From Streptomyces scabichelini (GTDB lineage Bacteria; Actinomycetota; Actinomycetes; Streptomycetales; Streptomycetaceae): a stretch of DNA of 64,000 nucleotides. The notes below the pieces were generated by a model. It was not told the origin of the DNA. It saw nothing but the letters and a program-made list of their open reading frames with translations, and searched no databases. Made by a program: the position numbers and the translations under genes. Positions 43,401-46,890 of this stretch are shown here, in pieces; the stretch's first letter is position 1, and every line of letters begins with the position of its first letter. The stretch covers positions 1 to 64,000 of the forward strand of contig NZ_JAAKZY010000005.1 in NCBI RefSeq assembly GCF_011045015.1, written 5' to 3'.

Positions 43401-43760
43401 GCGCCCAGAGAGAGCGCTGGGCGCGATGGCGGCGTCCTCAAGACAGGACCAGGCGAGTTCCAGCATGATCCGCTGCTGCGGGTCGGTGCTCTCCGCCTCC
43501 AGCGGGGAGAGGCGGAAGAACTGCGCGTCGAAGGCGTCCACATCGTCGATCAGGCCGGCCCATCTGCCGGGAGGGCGCCCCGCATCTTCGCCGCAGGCCT
43601 CCGCCGACCCGCCTCTCCCCATGTCCCATCGGGCCTGTGGCACTTCACCGACCTGCGACCGGTCGTTCCTGATCACGTCCCAGAATTGGCGGTGGTCGTC
43701 CGCCCCGGGAAATCGACAGGCCATGCCGATGACAGCTATGGGGACATGCTGCGACATCAC
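20394..43760 (-). CDS. trans-AT polyketide synthase, first subunit in window (modules 1-5 and KS6)
   Basis: A 7788-aa modular PKS. Starts GTG (43760) and ATG (43757) are adjacent behind GGGGAG; numbering here uses 43760. Domains: KS1 (5-440, Ser178 replaces Cys), ACP1 (near 699), KS2 (798-1210, Cys952), DH2 (His1429), KR2 (near 1913-2061), ACP2 (near 2235), KS3 (2345-2770, Cys2508), KR3 (3207-3351), ACP3 (near 3515), KS4 (3620-4040, Cys3778), DH4 (His4245), KR4 (4723-4871), C-methyltransferase MT4 (EIGSGSGG near 5152), ACP4 (near 5380), KS5 (5484-5900, Cys5641), KR5 (6306-6451), MT5 (EIGAGTGG near 6754), ACP5 (near 7016), KS6 (7116-7550, Cys7289), then a C-terminal helical tail (7745-7788) that probably docks to the next subunit. 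There is no AT. The short post-KS linkers ending in YPFxRxRYW are typical of trans-AT lines. It is probably first in the operon. Confidence 0.97.
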   Translation of the reverse strand: MMSQHVPIAVIGMACRFPGADDHRQFWDVIRNDRSQVGEVPQARWDMGRGGSAEACGEDAGRPPGRWAGLIDDVDAFDAQFFRLSPLEAESTDPQQRIMLELAWSCLEDAAIAPSALSGRDVGVFIGSFNLDYKELQERQLREVAAHHSTGTIGAVIANRISHFFDFHGPSVVVDTASSASLHALHLAVQSLQQGECALALAGGINLVLTPARHTSFAKTGMLSPTGSCHPFDERADGYVRGEGGGTVLLKPLADAVRDGDHIYGVIKGSAVNHSGRTRTLTYPSDDAQAQVVADAIVRASVSPETIGYVEAHGTGTPTGDPVEIEGLVEGFRRARSETADPREHNYCGLGSVKPNIGHLEAAAGIAGLIKVLLALEHRQLPALRDFQRLNPRIDLDGTPFHIVDRLHEWKPLLSQAGEPLPRRASVSSFGIGGTNAHVVLEEAPTTAPADPQDRHAYLVCVSARTGTALRRRLRDVREWLDGDGAQADLNDLSATLLLGREHLDRRTTLVVRDHDDLRAKLTLLLDTGRADDCFHEPAGTPSDSEPAGALRPADEVEFDLGTDLPAAEYRERLLDLAESFAEGHDHRWEALFTSFPGRRLRLPTYAFDRHRFWITPDAAEENAPTGTPASATGEEPESDIKQGGLVPDKTARTRRGERTDTDVRERVEADLRSLVSDVLKLSADEIHPRDRLSDLGCDSVGNTQLALRLSEHYGIDVAPSLFYGYFTLEMLRDRLLEEQYADAVVGKYAAADENTVDETAPAAGEASTVTRDESAPAPRPATPPGADARDDGDHRIAVIGMSGRFPQARTVDEFWQLLAEGREAVTPIPAHRLGNWAGVAGASEVRGGWLPGEAEFDPLFFEISPKEAEHMDPRQRLLLQESWRALEDAGYGAKQLRDNTMGMFVGAEQSDYPGLAEDEQTLTSGHDGILAARLSYFLDFSGPVLTVNTACSAGLAAVHQACLSLRSGECDTAVAAGVSLLAGPQFYEHATQAGMLSPDGVCHAFDKRANGMVMGEAIAAVVLKPLAKALADGDRVHAVITASGLNHDGRTNGITAPSQPAQVALLDSVYQRFGVEPADIEHVIAHGTGTRLGDPIEVNALTEAFGRHTDKTQYCALTSVKTNIGHTLAASGVVSLIALVQALRHRTVPASLHSEQESEYIDWTRSPFRVNKEARPWPARPGRERTGAVSSFGISGTNVHVVVESHGDGSAGHPAVSRPSYLLALSAKTEEALRTRVADLLAFLRAGGADDVGLGRISSTLLAGRHHFAHRCALVADTPQDAERLLQQVLDGKKAPQVFRGLPGRDFRPQNALTEYGNELIGRVRAGDRDTRYRDAVRALADLYCQGYELAWENLFGDRPLPCVSLPGYPFARETYWADSARSGRAALPNTLPASTVLHPLLDSNISTLRSQRFAKCLSASEFFLRDHVVDGKILLPGVAHMEMAYTASRLATGSDSVTLRGIIWGRPIVMDGASRTVHIELTPLEQDALEFVVHDGTEGERTVFSQGRAGYAADRPTRPRGAIDIPAIKARCTTRRENAEIFASLRELGFGYGETFQAMETLYCGETEALARIVLGDGLEEEHPRFTLHPSLFDAALNALRGIGEQDGVLRIPFSLEELVVFAPIPRQSYCHATVHRIARDGTMSVDLAICDDSGIECVRLTGLVFKEFTADKSEKLHYYVPRWTDADTDARSAREAESPGAGRTLLILDDEDTRGTRLGSEYVGRVVRVRSGSAFQESGPDLFTVDRRSAEDFDRLLRTLGERDLSPRAIVNFWPLTPDPSDLTIELKGLLHLFRSVHRSGTEQEVQYLSVLPDRAGPQRAAAEALLGFGRAMTAVDHLFRVGSLQVADTGDADAVAGSVLRELGRAEGSAPRGWHEIRHADGARSERVLRPWTARARSGASELPLKEGGVYLLSGGAGALGLHLGRYLARECRARLVLLGRREPDASLREEFAALEAAGAEILYLACDVADRDGVSTALDAARERFGNLDGVFHGAGVMGGTGVLDVDWAEFEGVLAPKTHGTVHLDELTAEDPLDFFLVFSSIAAYVGDFGQGSYAAANRFLDGYVRHREELRAQGLRHGRSVSVNWPYWDEGGMLGELAEDGPAKTLYHDHSGMRGLRTEEGIGALLEILMSDETQVVVTKGERRKIEKVLRVAGAERAGAERAGAEPEPVTVNEPTAVTKGVEPAPVEDTGEMFTRTVEYLRDRLSQVFHIPKARIDAAAELGEYGIESIQIMELMRLLTKDFDSLPGTLFFEYRTIQELAEYFTEHQAARLTELLGSARSTAAAPEAPAKSAPGVAVPSRPVTPQGRFAEVRTGAPDPGEAPSAKKANGRAAGRPRDVAIIGMSGRYPKSRNLDEFWKVLERGQDCIEEIPPHRWDKDLYYAAEKTPGKSSSKWGGFIDGAENFDALFFNMSANQAALTDPQTRLFLQSAWEAMEDAGYTRKSLSPDKARKVGVYLGMMWNEYQLYSGEDVVLSDRAAASNAVSYFFDLHGQSLTVDTACSSSLYAIAMAVESIRNGSSSLAFAGGANLSLHPNKYVSLSQMNFFSEDGRCRSFGEGGTGYVPGEGVGCVLLKPFDQAVEDGDHIHGVIRGVATVHGGKTNGMTVPNPLAQADMVAAALADAGLSAEDISYVEGHGTGTALGDPIEVTGLTRAFRKHTDRKQYCPIGSVKSNIGHLEGAAGVVAVTKVLLQMRHRMLVPSLHSEQLNSYIDFPNSPFYVQRRLEPWERPTRTVDGVQRTLPRIAGVSSFGAHGAIAHVIIEEYQPGPERPARPARAPRPELLVLSAKDDERLREKAQALLTWLAGAGHDADPADIAYTLQVGREPMEERLALIADGREALRERLRAFLDGDQETANVFRGGVRQNKDAVALLEADEEMRDLVQQWLAQGRHDKLANVWVKGLALDWTSLARHTEPLRISLPTYPFVQERHWLDAPPALAPQPPRTVAPAEPAAAAGAVAHADRSAEERTRPLAFVEDWEPAPLDAGTERAPHGIVFLCTGAERQEAIARAARELDPGLHTVFVGHGDTCRKTHPDRYEVRRGSAQDYLEAFRDIAAGPAPVDAVVSMEALEPGAVDGDFGDVVLTVQAIAGSGLDVRRCMVAGQYRDGRERALLEAHLGFERSLGMVMPKLSVVAVLQDAADPLRPADTAAWVARLVAELRQERAVSALYHSGGRFVSRVRETTLDENRSGALRHGGTYLITGGCGGLGLIVARHLAEHFAANLVLTGRSPLDEARQEALRGLGAGQRIVYVQADSCDADAMKRAVAQAHERFGALHGVVHAAGVQGQGSILRKDLRSFEDVLDPKIRGTIALDEVLAGEELDFVCYFSSTAAVIGDFGTCDYAVGNRFQMSYARHRDAQVRAGRLSGRTVVVNWPLWREGGMGFDHDTTTMLLKSSGQDFLETADGIALFERLLAQEAAQHMILVGDPSRVSRFLGLTPPAAAPARPAATAARPAVTAVVGGPNTASAPVVEERLAHDLRQIVSGAVSLSPDRLYEDDNLADYGFDSVSLAGLATGLGKHFGVEVTPALFYSRSTLRKLREYFATEHKDLLAAFYGDRGVDDTVSGPAEAEPAPPQDEPGPVGRPGPVGDPGGTPDAGADRGVRETRTEDDDAIAVIGMSGRFPGADNPSELWSVLAEGRDVVSPVARERLDLWGEPQDSSFAAFRVGQVSGPDEFDPLFFEISPNEARSLDPRQRLLLQESWRALEDAGWTPAATRRIGMFVGVEQGDYDTLDPETGSVTANHDGILAARLSYLLDLSGPVMAVNTACSSGLVAAHQACASIRNGESDVALAAGVSLITTSQLLTRTRQAGMLSEDGVTYAFDKRANGMVLSEAVAVVVLKRLSAAVADGDRIHGVIRASGINYDGRSNGITAPNGDAQVALLRDTYRRHGVDPADIEYVVAHGTGTRLGDPVEVNALNDVFRGFTDKRRYCALTSVKPNVGHTLAASGLVSLIGVLQAMRHETIPGSLHCAQENEYIDWKDSPFFVNKTNRAWPQAAGRRRTAAISSFGMSGTNAHMVVESRPAGGENEVTQMPAHLLALSAKSEDSLRQRVADLIDFLEDPGQQQPGLRDVGATLLDGRPHFRHRCAVVARDAAEAVRLLRSWSADAHDPDVLTGEVPKDFAPSGEARRAGDRLLEEAAGQHHDGTVVRDALRAAARAYCQGYDLEWRRLFGGRRTAPVELPGYPFARKRLWRQRTTRPAPDVMFAAAPGRADATGRRLDTLLTGSESFLRDHVVGGKKILPGVAHLELVRAAHAALPAQQSAPAAGVTLRDVVWLRPVGVGDTPVDLHVELEPDGVAVTRYRVLAPGADGPVVHSQGRIESHGGAAARPRLDLAGLRAECGRYEMAATEVYLVYRRQGIVYGPSFQGLKRLFVGDAQVLAELALPEAPEYGPGTQVLPPGLLDAALQASVGLRYGGGLHLPYAVEAVEILGPCEPVMWASLRRTTESGDKFDVDLCDAQGEVRVRFRAFSTRPLRAAAELPPTSERPAAGSPVLLEPRWEPAQPGPSADGDGPRGRTLLVGTDPEELASVLTGRGEDVDVLLLRADDTVDGLRERLARGGHYGGVVWVAGGGTQVLPESEDLITRQEEGVYAGFRLAKALLALGYDKRDLEWTALTVRSQAVVDTDRIDPAHAGVHGLLGSLAKENPRWRVRLADVEAVRDDVLREALRLPAEPSDGSWAHRGGRWFRQTLAPVPFDALPAEAVPYRRDRVYVVIGGAGGLGAVWTEHVVRTYGAQVVWIGRRPEDEAIRARIDELSHLGPAPWYVQADATDREALAAAVARIRARFPEINGVVHSALALLDQSVARMPEERFRAAVRAKVDVSVRIAQVFADAPLDFVLFFSSTNSFQRSAGQSNYVSGCVFKDAFARLWQQSRPTTVKVMNWGYWGSVGVVASSAYQQRMEQSGIGSIEPAEGMAALDLLLSGPYHQLALEKTTAPRRTGDDTRPTDSGGTDDRLLQRVLADSGSARGFDDALLCELLLLQLRTVGMNRAGGSVADLRAALHPGGGYDRWLTESLRILAEHGYLEHDAERYTPTDRARLDGADVWRRWEVVCRESAGANPYVNMLEPVIRALPEVLAGRRPATDVIFPGSSMSLVRGVYRDCDSATALNELVAELVAARVEALLDRDPAHRVRIFEIGSGSGGTSEKVLRRLMPYRDSVAEYCYTDVSQYFLRNGRQEFGADHPYLRFELFDAERAPAEQGLDEGGYDIVLATNVLHATRDIRAAARHARALLGADGALVLNELATRTPFLHLTFGLLDGWWRYQDPDLRIPGCPGLAPETWQQVLQEEGFTAVSFPAAPVHDAGHQIVVAGTGERTGAHSPAPQGADDAQERVRSVIVERLQTSLGLDRREIAEEDSFADYGVDSILGVELTQQLSTDLGISLSVTDLFDHSSVRALAAYVAEHHLDSLSPLPAAAPIPAAAPTAVPEPQAPPAEVTAPAAVSVPAVAGTPRPAVSAAVPDPAGEPVAIIGMSGRFGTAKDTDQLWQHLADGRSLVGEISRWDMSAFVAPGAPYPRYASLMDDIDRFDPMFFQISGLEATYMDPQQRIVLEEAWKALEDAGHAGDAIRGRSCGVYIGTQVSDYLPGSSEDAPAQAMWGNAEAIIPARLSYLLDLQGPAIAVETACSGSLVALHLACQALRTGEVETALVGGVSAQCAPDYYLNAHKAGMLSETGQCHTFAEGADGFVPGEGAGVVMLKRLRDALADGDHIHGVVRGSGINQDGTSNGITAPSAKSQERLERQVYDTFGIDPAGIQLVEAHGTGTQLGDPIEFQALTRAFRHYTDEREYCAIGSVKTNIGHAAPASGMAGLIKILLALRHRELPRSLHFDKGNAHIDFEGSPFYVNTVHRPWTAEPGHPRRAALSSFGFSGTNAHVVVEEAPDLPRRDTAPVQDHLVVLSALSPEQLRSQAERLVEHLRRHPDTDLGDISSTLVRGRRHCPVRLACVARDTAQLVELLGRWLTDGREQEVRTADLTENAVSPQAALEQYGDSCLRECADGATGTARREHLEAVCALYLQGYQLRYERLFESGTYRRVPLPTYPFQRQRHWLPSGDSPRRTEPARTADRTPAPSSQTAAGHLALAPLWVEEPAPEPGPGPDTRSGTVVVGGNATERAALAAECPDAHFVADGSASTESLTEQLRGVGRVRHLVWISPADAGDGPGALLRRTDAGVVAFFRLVKALFELGYGADELTWTVVTRQTKAVRQGEPVLPADAAVLGLAEVMAKELPNWSVGSFDLGVSDELPARTLLTAPAATVRALRDGQWYRRGLYQVELLAPARSPYKEGGVYVVLGGAGGIGRLWSEDLIRRYRAQVVWIGRREKDAAIQAEIDRLAALGRAPWYVRADAADMDSLRGAYARIQERFGTVHGVVQSAFGLVDQSLPNTTEQQFRQGLSAKVDASVCMAEVFDAAGLDFMLFFSSIASVNPAMGYCSYVAGNAFEDALARRLSESRPYAVKVVNWGFWGAVGSGLDVPEHVRERIYRREGLGDIDPALAMDAVERLLAAPLGQVAYLNTSEPERFEGYTDREVIRVLDPAEGPSEPLAPMLPARGEQLRTVETQAKSKLRTLDELLLRLLWCALHGSGWIGTGTVDADSFRQAGGILKKYDRWASETLKLFARQGWLVASGSEGCYRAAASNPVDPDATAAEWQRSRREWLADPELSASVDLVDKTLRALPEVLIGAVPAVDVIFPGSSLDLVEGIYKRNMIADYFNDVVGDCVVALVERRLAQDPEARIRILEIGAGTGGTTATVMDRLQPYQQNVGEYCYTDLSKAFLIHGRREFGARNPFLRCEIFDAGRSVAEQGFDEGGYDLVIATNVLHATEEIRTSLRNSKALLRSGGGVVVNEIDGYTVFGMLTFALLDGWWPHDGDLRETGGPGLRPETWQSVLEWEGFVDVEFPARDAHSLGQQVVVGFSDGVIRGSRGEQPRSAAEPLPAPVSGPPSAVAQPVPPTAPARVDEAVLTDTVRTYLKELVARTLLIPVESIDAREQLSAYGIDSILILQLLTGLKKDLGETSSTLFFEYRTIEALTEYFVTERGEAVARALGVGHDPAAEQGAPAAAARPAVPDAQAPAEAAVRPAAGRTAARPAPLSRHTGGVAIVGMSARFPQAETLDAFWSVLREGRNTVTEIPADRWALDGFYEPDKEDAAAKGRSYSKWGAFLDGFAEFDPLFFEMTPNDATEIDPQERLFLQEAWRAFENAGYTRARLEREHRSSVGVFVGITRAGHNLYGPERWRRGDTAQPYTSFGSAANRVSFKLNLNGPSMPVDTLCSSSLTALHEACEHLLHGDCELAVAGGVNLYLHPSSYINLCGLQMLADEDKCRSFGAGGNGFVPGEGVGALVLKRLEDAERDGDHIHAVIRGTSINHGGTTNGYTVPNPVAQGRVVRDALDRAGIDARTISYVEAHGTGTALGDPIEINGLTRAFSHDTQDLEFCAIGSVKSNIGHAEAAAGIAGVFKTVLQMQHGELAPSLHADELNPHIDFDATPFVVQRKGAEWKRPVVTVDGVSSEVPRRAGVSSFGAGGSNAHVVIEEYVRDQPDPGAVTDGESAVIVLSAKDEERLREQASALLDALPETERSGAALADVAYTLHIGREAMSERLGTVVRSYAELRDRLRAFLDRSGDGAGLHRGRAARTDSALTALTADADMSAVVGTWLAKGKYAKVLDLWVNGFELDWDVLHPAGVGRVVPLPTYPFARERYWIAERPVDGRLPDSHPVADGEPEDGLPDARIDDVLDEVVSGSLGVEAAAEHIRRSVLDGSGRNTDNEGR
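22581..27323 (-). other. PKS module 5: KS-KR-MT-ACP
   Basis: KS5 has ETACSGSL, EAHGTGT and TNIGH. KR5 has GGAGGIG and CSYVAGNAF. MT5 has EIGAGTGG. ACP5 is YGIDS. No DH motif lies between the KS and the KR. Predicted outcome: an alpha-methyl, beta-hydroxy unit. KR4 and KR5 share the LDQS/VDQS stretch with the B-type Asp. Confidence 0.83.
27486..32909 (-). other. PKS module 4: KS-DH-KR-MT-ACP
   Basis: KS4 has NTACSSGL. DH4 has HVVGGKKILP (His4245) and the Asp motif in GLLDAALQ. KR4 has GGAGGLG and SNYVSGCVF, where the usual Asn after Tyr is Cys, a form I have seen in KRs preceding methyltransferases. MT4 has the SAM motif EIGSGSGG. ACP4 is YGVDS. Predicted outcome: an alpha-methylated double bond. 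Confidence 0.83.
33081..36734 (-). other. PKS module 3: KS-KR-ACP
   Basis: KS3 has DTACSSSL and SNIGH, with the first His motif written EGHGTGT. Its usual C-terminal GGSNAHV motif is altered to HGAIAHV (near 35465-35490). KR3 has GGCGGLG and Tyr in CDYAVGNRF. ACP3 has YGFDS. Predicted outcome: a beta-hydroxyl. KR3 lacks the B-type Asp, suggesting A-type reduction. Confidence 0.83.
36936..41378 (-). other. PKS module 2: KS-DH-KR-ACP
   Basis: KS2 has NTACSAGL, AHGTGT and TNIGH. DH2 has the HxxxGxxxxP motif (HVVDGKILLP, His1429) and a HPSLFDAAL Asp motif. KR2 has GGAGALG and a YAAAN catalytic motif. ACP2 uses GIES rather than GxDS; the Ser is present. Predicted outcome: a C=C double bond after this extension. 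KR2 lacks the Asp of the B-type fingerprint, so its type is uncertain. Confidence 0.85.
41526..43748 (-). other. PKS module 1: KS(Cys to Ser)-ACP, probable loading module
   Basis: KS1 reads DTASSASL where a condensing KS has DTACSSSL, so the nucleophilic Cys is Ser178 (TCG codon, 43227-43229). Both catalytic His motifs (EAHGTGT, PNIGHLE) remain. It is followed only by a linker and ACP1 (LGCDS). A KS lacking Cys at the very N-terminus, followed by a lone ACP, fits a decarboxylating starter module making acetyl-ACP from malonyl-ACP. Such Ser variants are known from loading modules (e.g. mycolactone). A non-condensing transfer module is the alternative. Confidence 0.8.
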
Positions 43761-44290
43761 TGGAGACTCCCCTTATCGTTCGCGATGTTGTGGACCACCA
43801 CCGTGGCCGCCCTTTACCGAACCCGGGCACGCCGAACCGGCAGAAACCTCTCCTGGTGAGCGGCTCGAACCGTGGACGCTGCCTGGCTGCGTCGCAGCCG
43901 GCTGCCGGCCTCCCCCGCCGGGGTGCCGCTGTCAGATCTCACTGGCTCCGCGTGGCCGCGGTGGCTGCTGCCTTCCCTGGGAGTGTGTGCGTTCACCGAC
44001 CGCAGCGCGCATCCCGACGGACAGGAAGGCCACGAGGTACGCCTGTACTGGGGACCACGTTGTCCCATGTGCCCGAGGCCGGCAGCTGTGCCGCCTCGAA
44101 GGCAGGTTGACACTCATGGCGGTGGTGTCACGCGCGAGGGGGCGACTGCATCGTCACGCCCCGGTCAACAGCTGTGCGTTCGCCGTCCGGGGAGCCTTCC
44201 AGGCACCCGTTCGGCAGAGACCAGGCCCGGACGTCCGTGCCGACACACCTTCGGCCCGCCCCACGTCGGCTTTCGTCGTCAGGACGGGCG
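43761..44290. other. 530-bp non-coding gap upstream of the PKS genes
   Basis: No reading frame here resembles a protein family. It lies directly upstream of the first PKS start and should hold the PKS promoter. The PKS ribosome site GGGGAG sits at the low end. I see no convincing -10/-35 pair or long repeat. Confidence 0.5.
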
Positions 44291-44701
44291 CTAGCCCCGC
44301 ACTTTCGCGCCTGTGGTCTCCAGGCGTGCGTCGAGGGCTTCTACGTCGGGAAGGAACCAGATATGACTTGCCGTATTGGATTCGTGCACCAGAGCGCGCA
44401 GTGCGGCACTGGCCTCCATATGTCGGGAGATATCACCGATGATGGCCAGCCGCATTCGATAGTTGACGAACTTCTGCATGATTTCGCCAGCGATACGGGT
44501 GCCGAGAGAGAAGAATTTTTCGTCCAGGCGACTCACAGGCACGGCCACGATCTCGGCGTCGAACAGTGCCGAACCGATCAAGTCCAGTGCGTCCTGCTCG
44601 GTGACCACGGGGGGTCCGGCCGGGTCGCACATCAATACCTGTAACCCGCGCCGTTCCTGTAGTAAGTCCGTCAATTCGCTTCCCCCGTAGTGAAAAATCA
44701 T
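44291..44701 (-). CDS. DUF4180 family protein
   Basis: 136 aa from the ATG at 44701; in-frame upstream codons exist to 44764, but DUF4180 proteins normally start close to this point. The middle matches DUF4180: a TEQDALDLIG stretch, then SRLDEKFFSLGTRIAGEI, QKFVNYRMRLAIIGD and ALVHESN. The family is uncharacterised, with small soluble proteins often found singly. No signal peptide or membrane segment is visible. The gene points the same way as the PKS genes and is the nearest one upstream, 530 bp away, so it could share regulation with them. No catalytic role can be assigned. Confidence 0.8.
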   Translation of the reverse strand: MIFHYGGSELTDLLQERRGLQVLMCDPAGPPVVTEQDALDLIGSALFDAEIVAVPVSRLDEKFFSLGTRIAGEIMQKFVNYRMRLAIIGDISRHMEASAALRALVHESNTASHIWFLPDVEALDARLETTGAKVRG

Positions 44702-45372
44702 GAGCACGATCGCCGAGGAAGCTAACACGCACGTGATTAACGGGTCAACGTCCCCCAAGGCCACGGAAGACTATTCCAGCCAAGTTGCAACATACATGTT
44801 TACCGGCCGTCCGCCCCCTGCTGCGCGACCGCGGATCCCCCAGAATCGCCGGTTCCCCCAGGGCCCACTCGCCGGTCGGGCGGATGACGGACGGGCCCCT
44901 GACGCGCCACAAGAGAGCGGGCACCCACGAGCGCGAGGCGGTTCCGCCTGGTCGGCGCAGGGAACCGCACCGGAACGGGTCAGTGGCCGGAAATCGGCAG
45001 GCAAGGTTTTCGGAGCCGGACCCGCCCGGACCGCGGCAGCACGGCCACCGGATCGCCGGCCGGCGATCCCGGAGCCCACGAAGGGGTGAGGGGTGGCGGC
45101 CGCAGGCGTCCCCCTACCGAAACGCGCCACTCCGATTCCCGCGCCCAGTACGCTCGGCAAGCTCCCGCAGGTGCGGACCGCAGGCGTTTCACGCTTTCCC
45201 GGTGGCTCACCGGACGATTTCTCGCGCGAAAGCCCAAGCCGCTTCCGCTCGCCGGGGAAGTCTTGCGGAACACGGCATTTAATGATCGACTGCCCGCACC
45301 GGCTCCCCGTACACCCATTCATGGTGCGCACCGAATTCGTCGTTGAAAGTTTGATTGACAACGGGAGGAATT
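44702..45372. other. 671-bp divergent non-coding region between DUF4180 and P450 genes
   Basis: No credible gene lies here. It contains the promoters of the two divergent genes and a short AT-richer stretch around 44700-44800. An AACAT-AC-ATGTT palindrome sits at 44789-44800. The P450 ribosome site GGGAGGA lies at its right end. Confidence 0.5.
44789..44800. promoter_or_regulatory. small palindrome, possible operator upstream of DUF4180
   Basis: AACATACATGTT, two 5-bp arms around two bases, about 90 bp upstream of the DUF4180 start, in a locally AT-rich stretch. Its position and symmetry suggest a repressor site, perhaps TetR-like. No further support. Confidence 0.3.
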
Positions 45373-46602
45373 ATGTCCAGCGGCCACGACGGCGCGGCTC
45401 CGCTCCAGATAGACGAGAAGGAATTCGAGCAAGATCCGCATGCGTTATACGACGTGCTTCGCTCTGAGGCACCGGTCCGCGAAATCATCGCACCGGGCGG
45501 GACCAAGGTCTGGCTCGTCACTCGCTACGACGACGCCAAGTCCGTACTGAACGACAATCGTCTGTCCAAGAACATCGAGGCCGGCCAGAAGGTCATCCAG
45601 CGGCACACCGACGGCGAGACCGGCATGGTGTTCGCCAGCGAGTTGGCCGCGCACATGATGAACGCCGATCCGCCGGACCACACCCGGCTGCGCAAGCAGG
45701 TCAACAAGGTGTTCACGCAGCGAGCGGTGGAGAAACTGGGTCCCCGGATCGAGGAGATCACCACCGAACTGCTCGATGCGATGGAGGGCCACGACGAGGT
45801 GGACCTGATGCGCGCCCTCGCCTACCCGCTGCCCATGGCGGTGATCTGCGAGCTCCTGGGCGTTCCGTCCGACGACCAGGAGCGCTTCAAGGGCTGGGTC
45901 CCCACCCAGCTCTCCGGCGGGGATCCGGAGAGCATGGCGCAGGCCACGACGGCTCTGCTCGGATATCTGTACGAATTGATCGAGAGCAAGCGGTCGGAAC
46001 CGGCGGACGACCTGCTCACCGGCCTGGTGCGCTCCAGCGACGACGGCAAGCTGAACACCCAGGAACTGGTGTCGATGGCGTTCCTGCTGCTGGTCGCGGG
46101 CAACGAGACGACGGTCAACCTCATCGGCAACGGCGCGTACGCGCTGCTCCGCCACCCCGACCAGCTCGCCGCTCTGCGCGCGGACCGCTCCTTGATGCCC
46201 GGGACGGTCGACGAGCTGCTCCGCTACGAGAGCCCGGTCAACACGTCGTCGCTGCGCTTCACCACCGAGCCGATCGAGGTCGGCGGCGTGGTCATACCGG
46301 AGGGCGAGCTGGTGGTGGTCGCTCTCACGTCGGCCAACCGGGACGAGTCCCAGTTCCCGGACGCGGCCAGCCTGGACATCCATCGTCAGGCGAGCGCCAA
46401 CCTGTCCTTCGGACACGGCATCCACTACTGCGTCGGAGCGCAGCTGGCCCGGCTGGAGGCACAGATAGCCTTCGACCGGCTCTTCGACCGGTTCCCGCAC
46501 ATCCGGCTGGCGGCCGACCCGACCGACCTCCGCTGGCAGCCGGGAACGGCCCTGCGCGGGCTGAGATCTCTGCCCGTGTCGCTCGGTGCCGAGCAGGGCT
46601 GA
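45373..46602 (+). CDS. cytochrome P450
   Basis: 409 aa; the ATG at 45373 follows GGGAGGA by four bases, so this start is preferred over in-frame codons upstream. P450 landmarks: I-helix AGNETT (near aa 241-246), the K-helix ExxR in ELLRYESPV, and the heme-ligand loop FGHGIHYCVGAQLAR, whose Cys binds iron. The sequence resembles bacterial CYP105/107-type soluble P450s, which use ferredoxin and ferredoxin reductase; neither partner is nearby. Beside a PKS locus, it probably hydroxylates or epoxidises the polyketide. It is transcribed away from the PKS genes and followed by a strong hairpin. Confidence 0.93.
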   Translation: MSSGHDGAAPLQIDEKEFEQDPHALYDVLRSEAPVREIIAPGGTKVWLVTRYDDAKSVLNDNRLSKNIEAGQKVIQRHTDGETGMVFASELAAHMMNADPPDHTRLRKQVNKVFTQRAVEKLGPRIEEITTELLDAMEGHDEVDLMRALAYPLPMAVICELLGVPSDDQERFKGWVPTQLSGGDPESMAQATTALLGYLYELIESKRSEPADDLLTGLVRSSDDGKLNTQELVSMAFLLLVAGNETTVNLIGNGAYALLRHPDQLAALRADRSLMPGTVDELLRYESPVNTSSLRFTTEPIEVGGVVIPEGELVVVALTSANRDESQFPDAASLDIHRQASANLSFGHGIHYCVGAQLARLEAQIAFDRLFDRFPHIRLAADPTDLRWQPGTALRGLRSLPVSLGAEQG

Positions 46603-46716
46603 CTCGCCCGGTGCGGGCTTCCCGCGCGGCGAAGCCCGGAAGAGCTGCGGGGTCGCCCGGCGCCCGTGAGCCGGCCGCACCGGCGTTGACGCCCTAGGCC
46701 GGTGGCAGTTGCTGTA

Positions 46717-46760
46717 AGGGAGCGTGACCGCGGCGGCGAAGCGTCGCGGTCACGCTCCCT
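46717..46760 (+). terminator. strong hairpin terminator after the P450 gene
   Basis: A 16-bp perfect stem (46717-46732 with 46745-46760) around a 12-base loop, about 115 bp after the P450 stop. No T tract, as usual in Streptomyces. It separates the P450 from the next gene, whose promoter should lie in 46761-46880. Confidence 0.75.
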
Positions 46761-46890
46761 CCTCCGCGCACAGATGTGGCCGTGGTCGGTGTCCGCGTGC
46801 CCTTGGTGATCTACTTGTGCATCTGCGGGTGCCTTGACGGCAATCGCCCCGTTGAGGACCACGAACCGAGTGTGTAGGAGTAGGACTGCG

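Noticed and set aside
1-43760. Integrated AT, enoylreductase or thioesterase domains in the PKS
   Set aside because: No GHSxG acyltransferase motif, ER nucleotide motif or terminal TE seen between the domains; linkers after each KS are short.
44700-45089. A 129-codon plus-strand frame divergent from DUF4180
   Set aside because: Low-complexity Pro/Arg/Ala composition, no family resemblance and no ribosome site; treated as non-coding.
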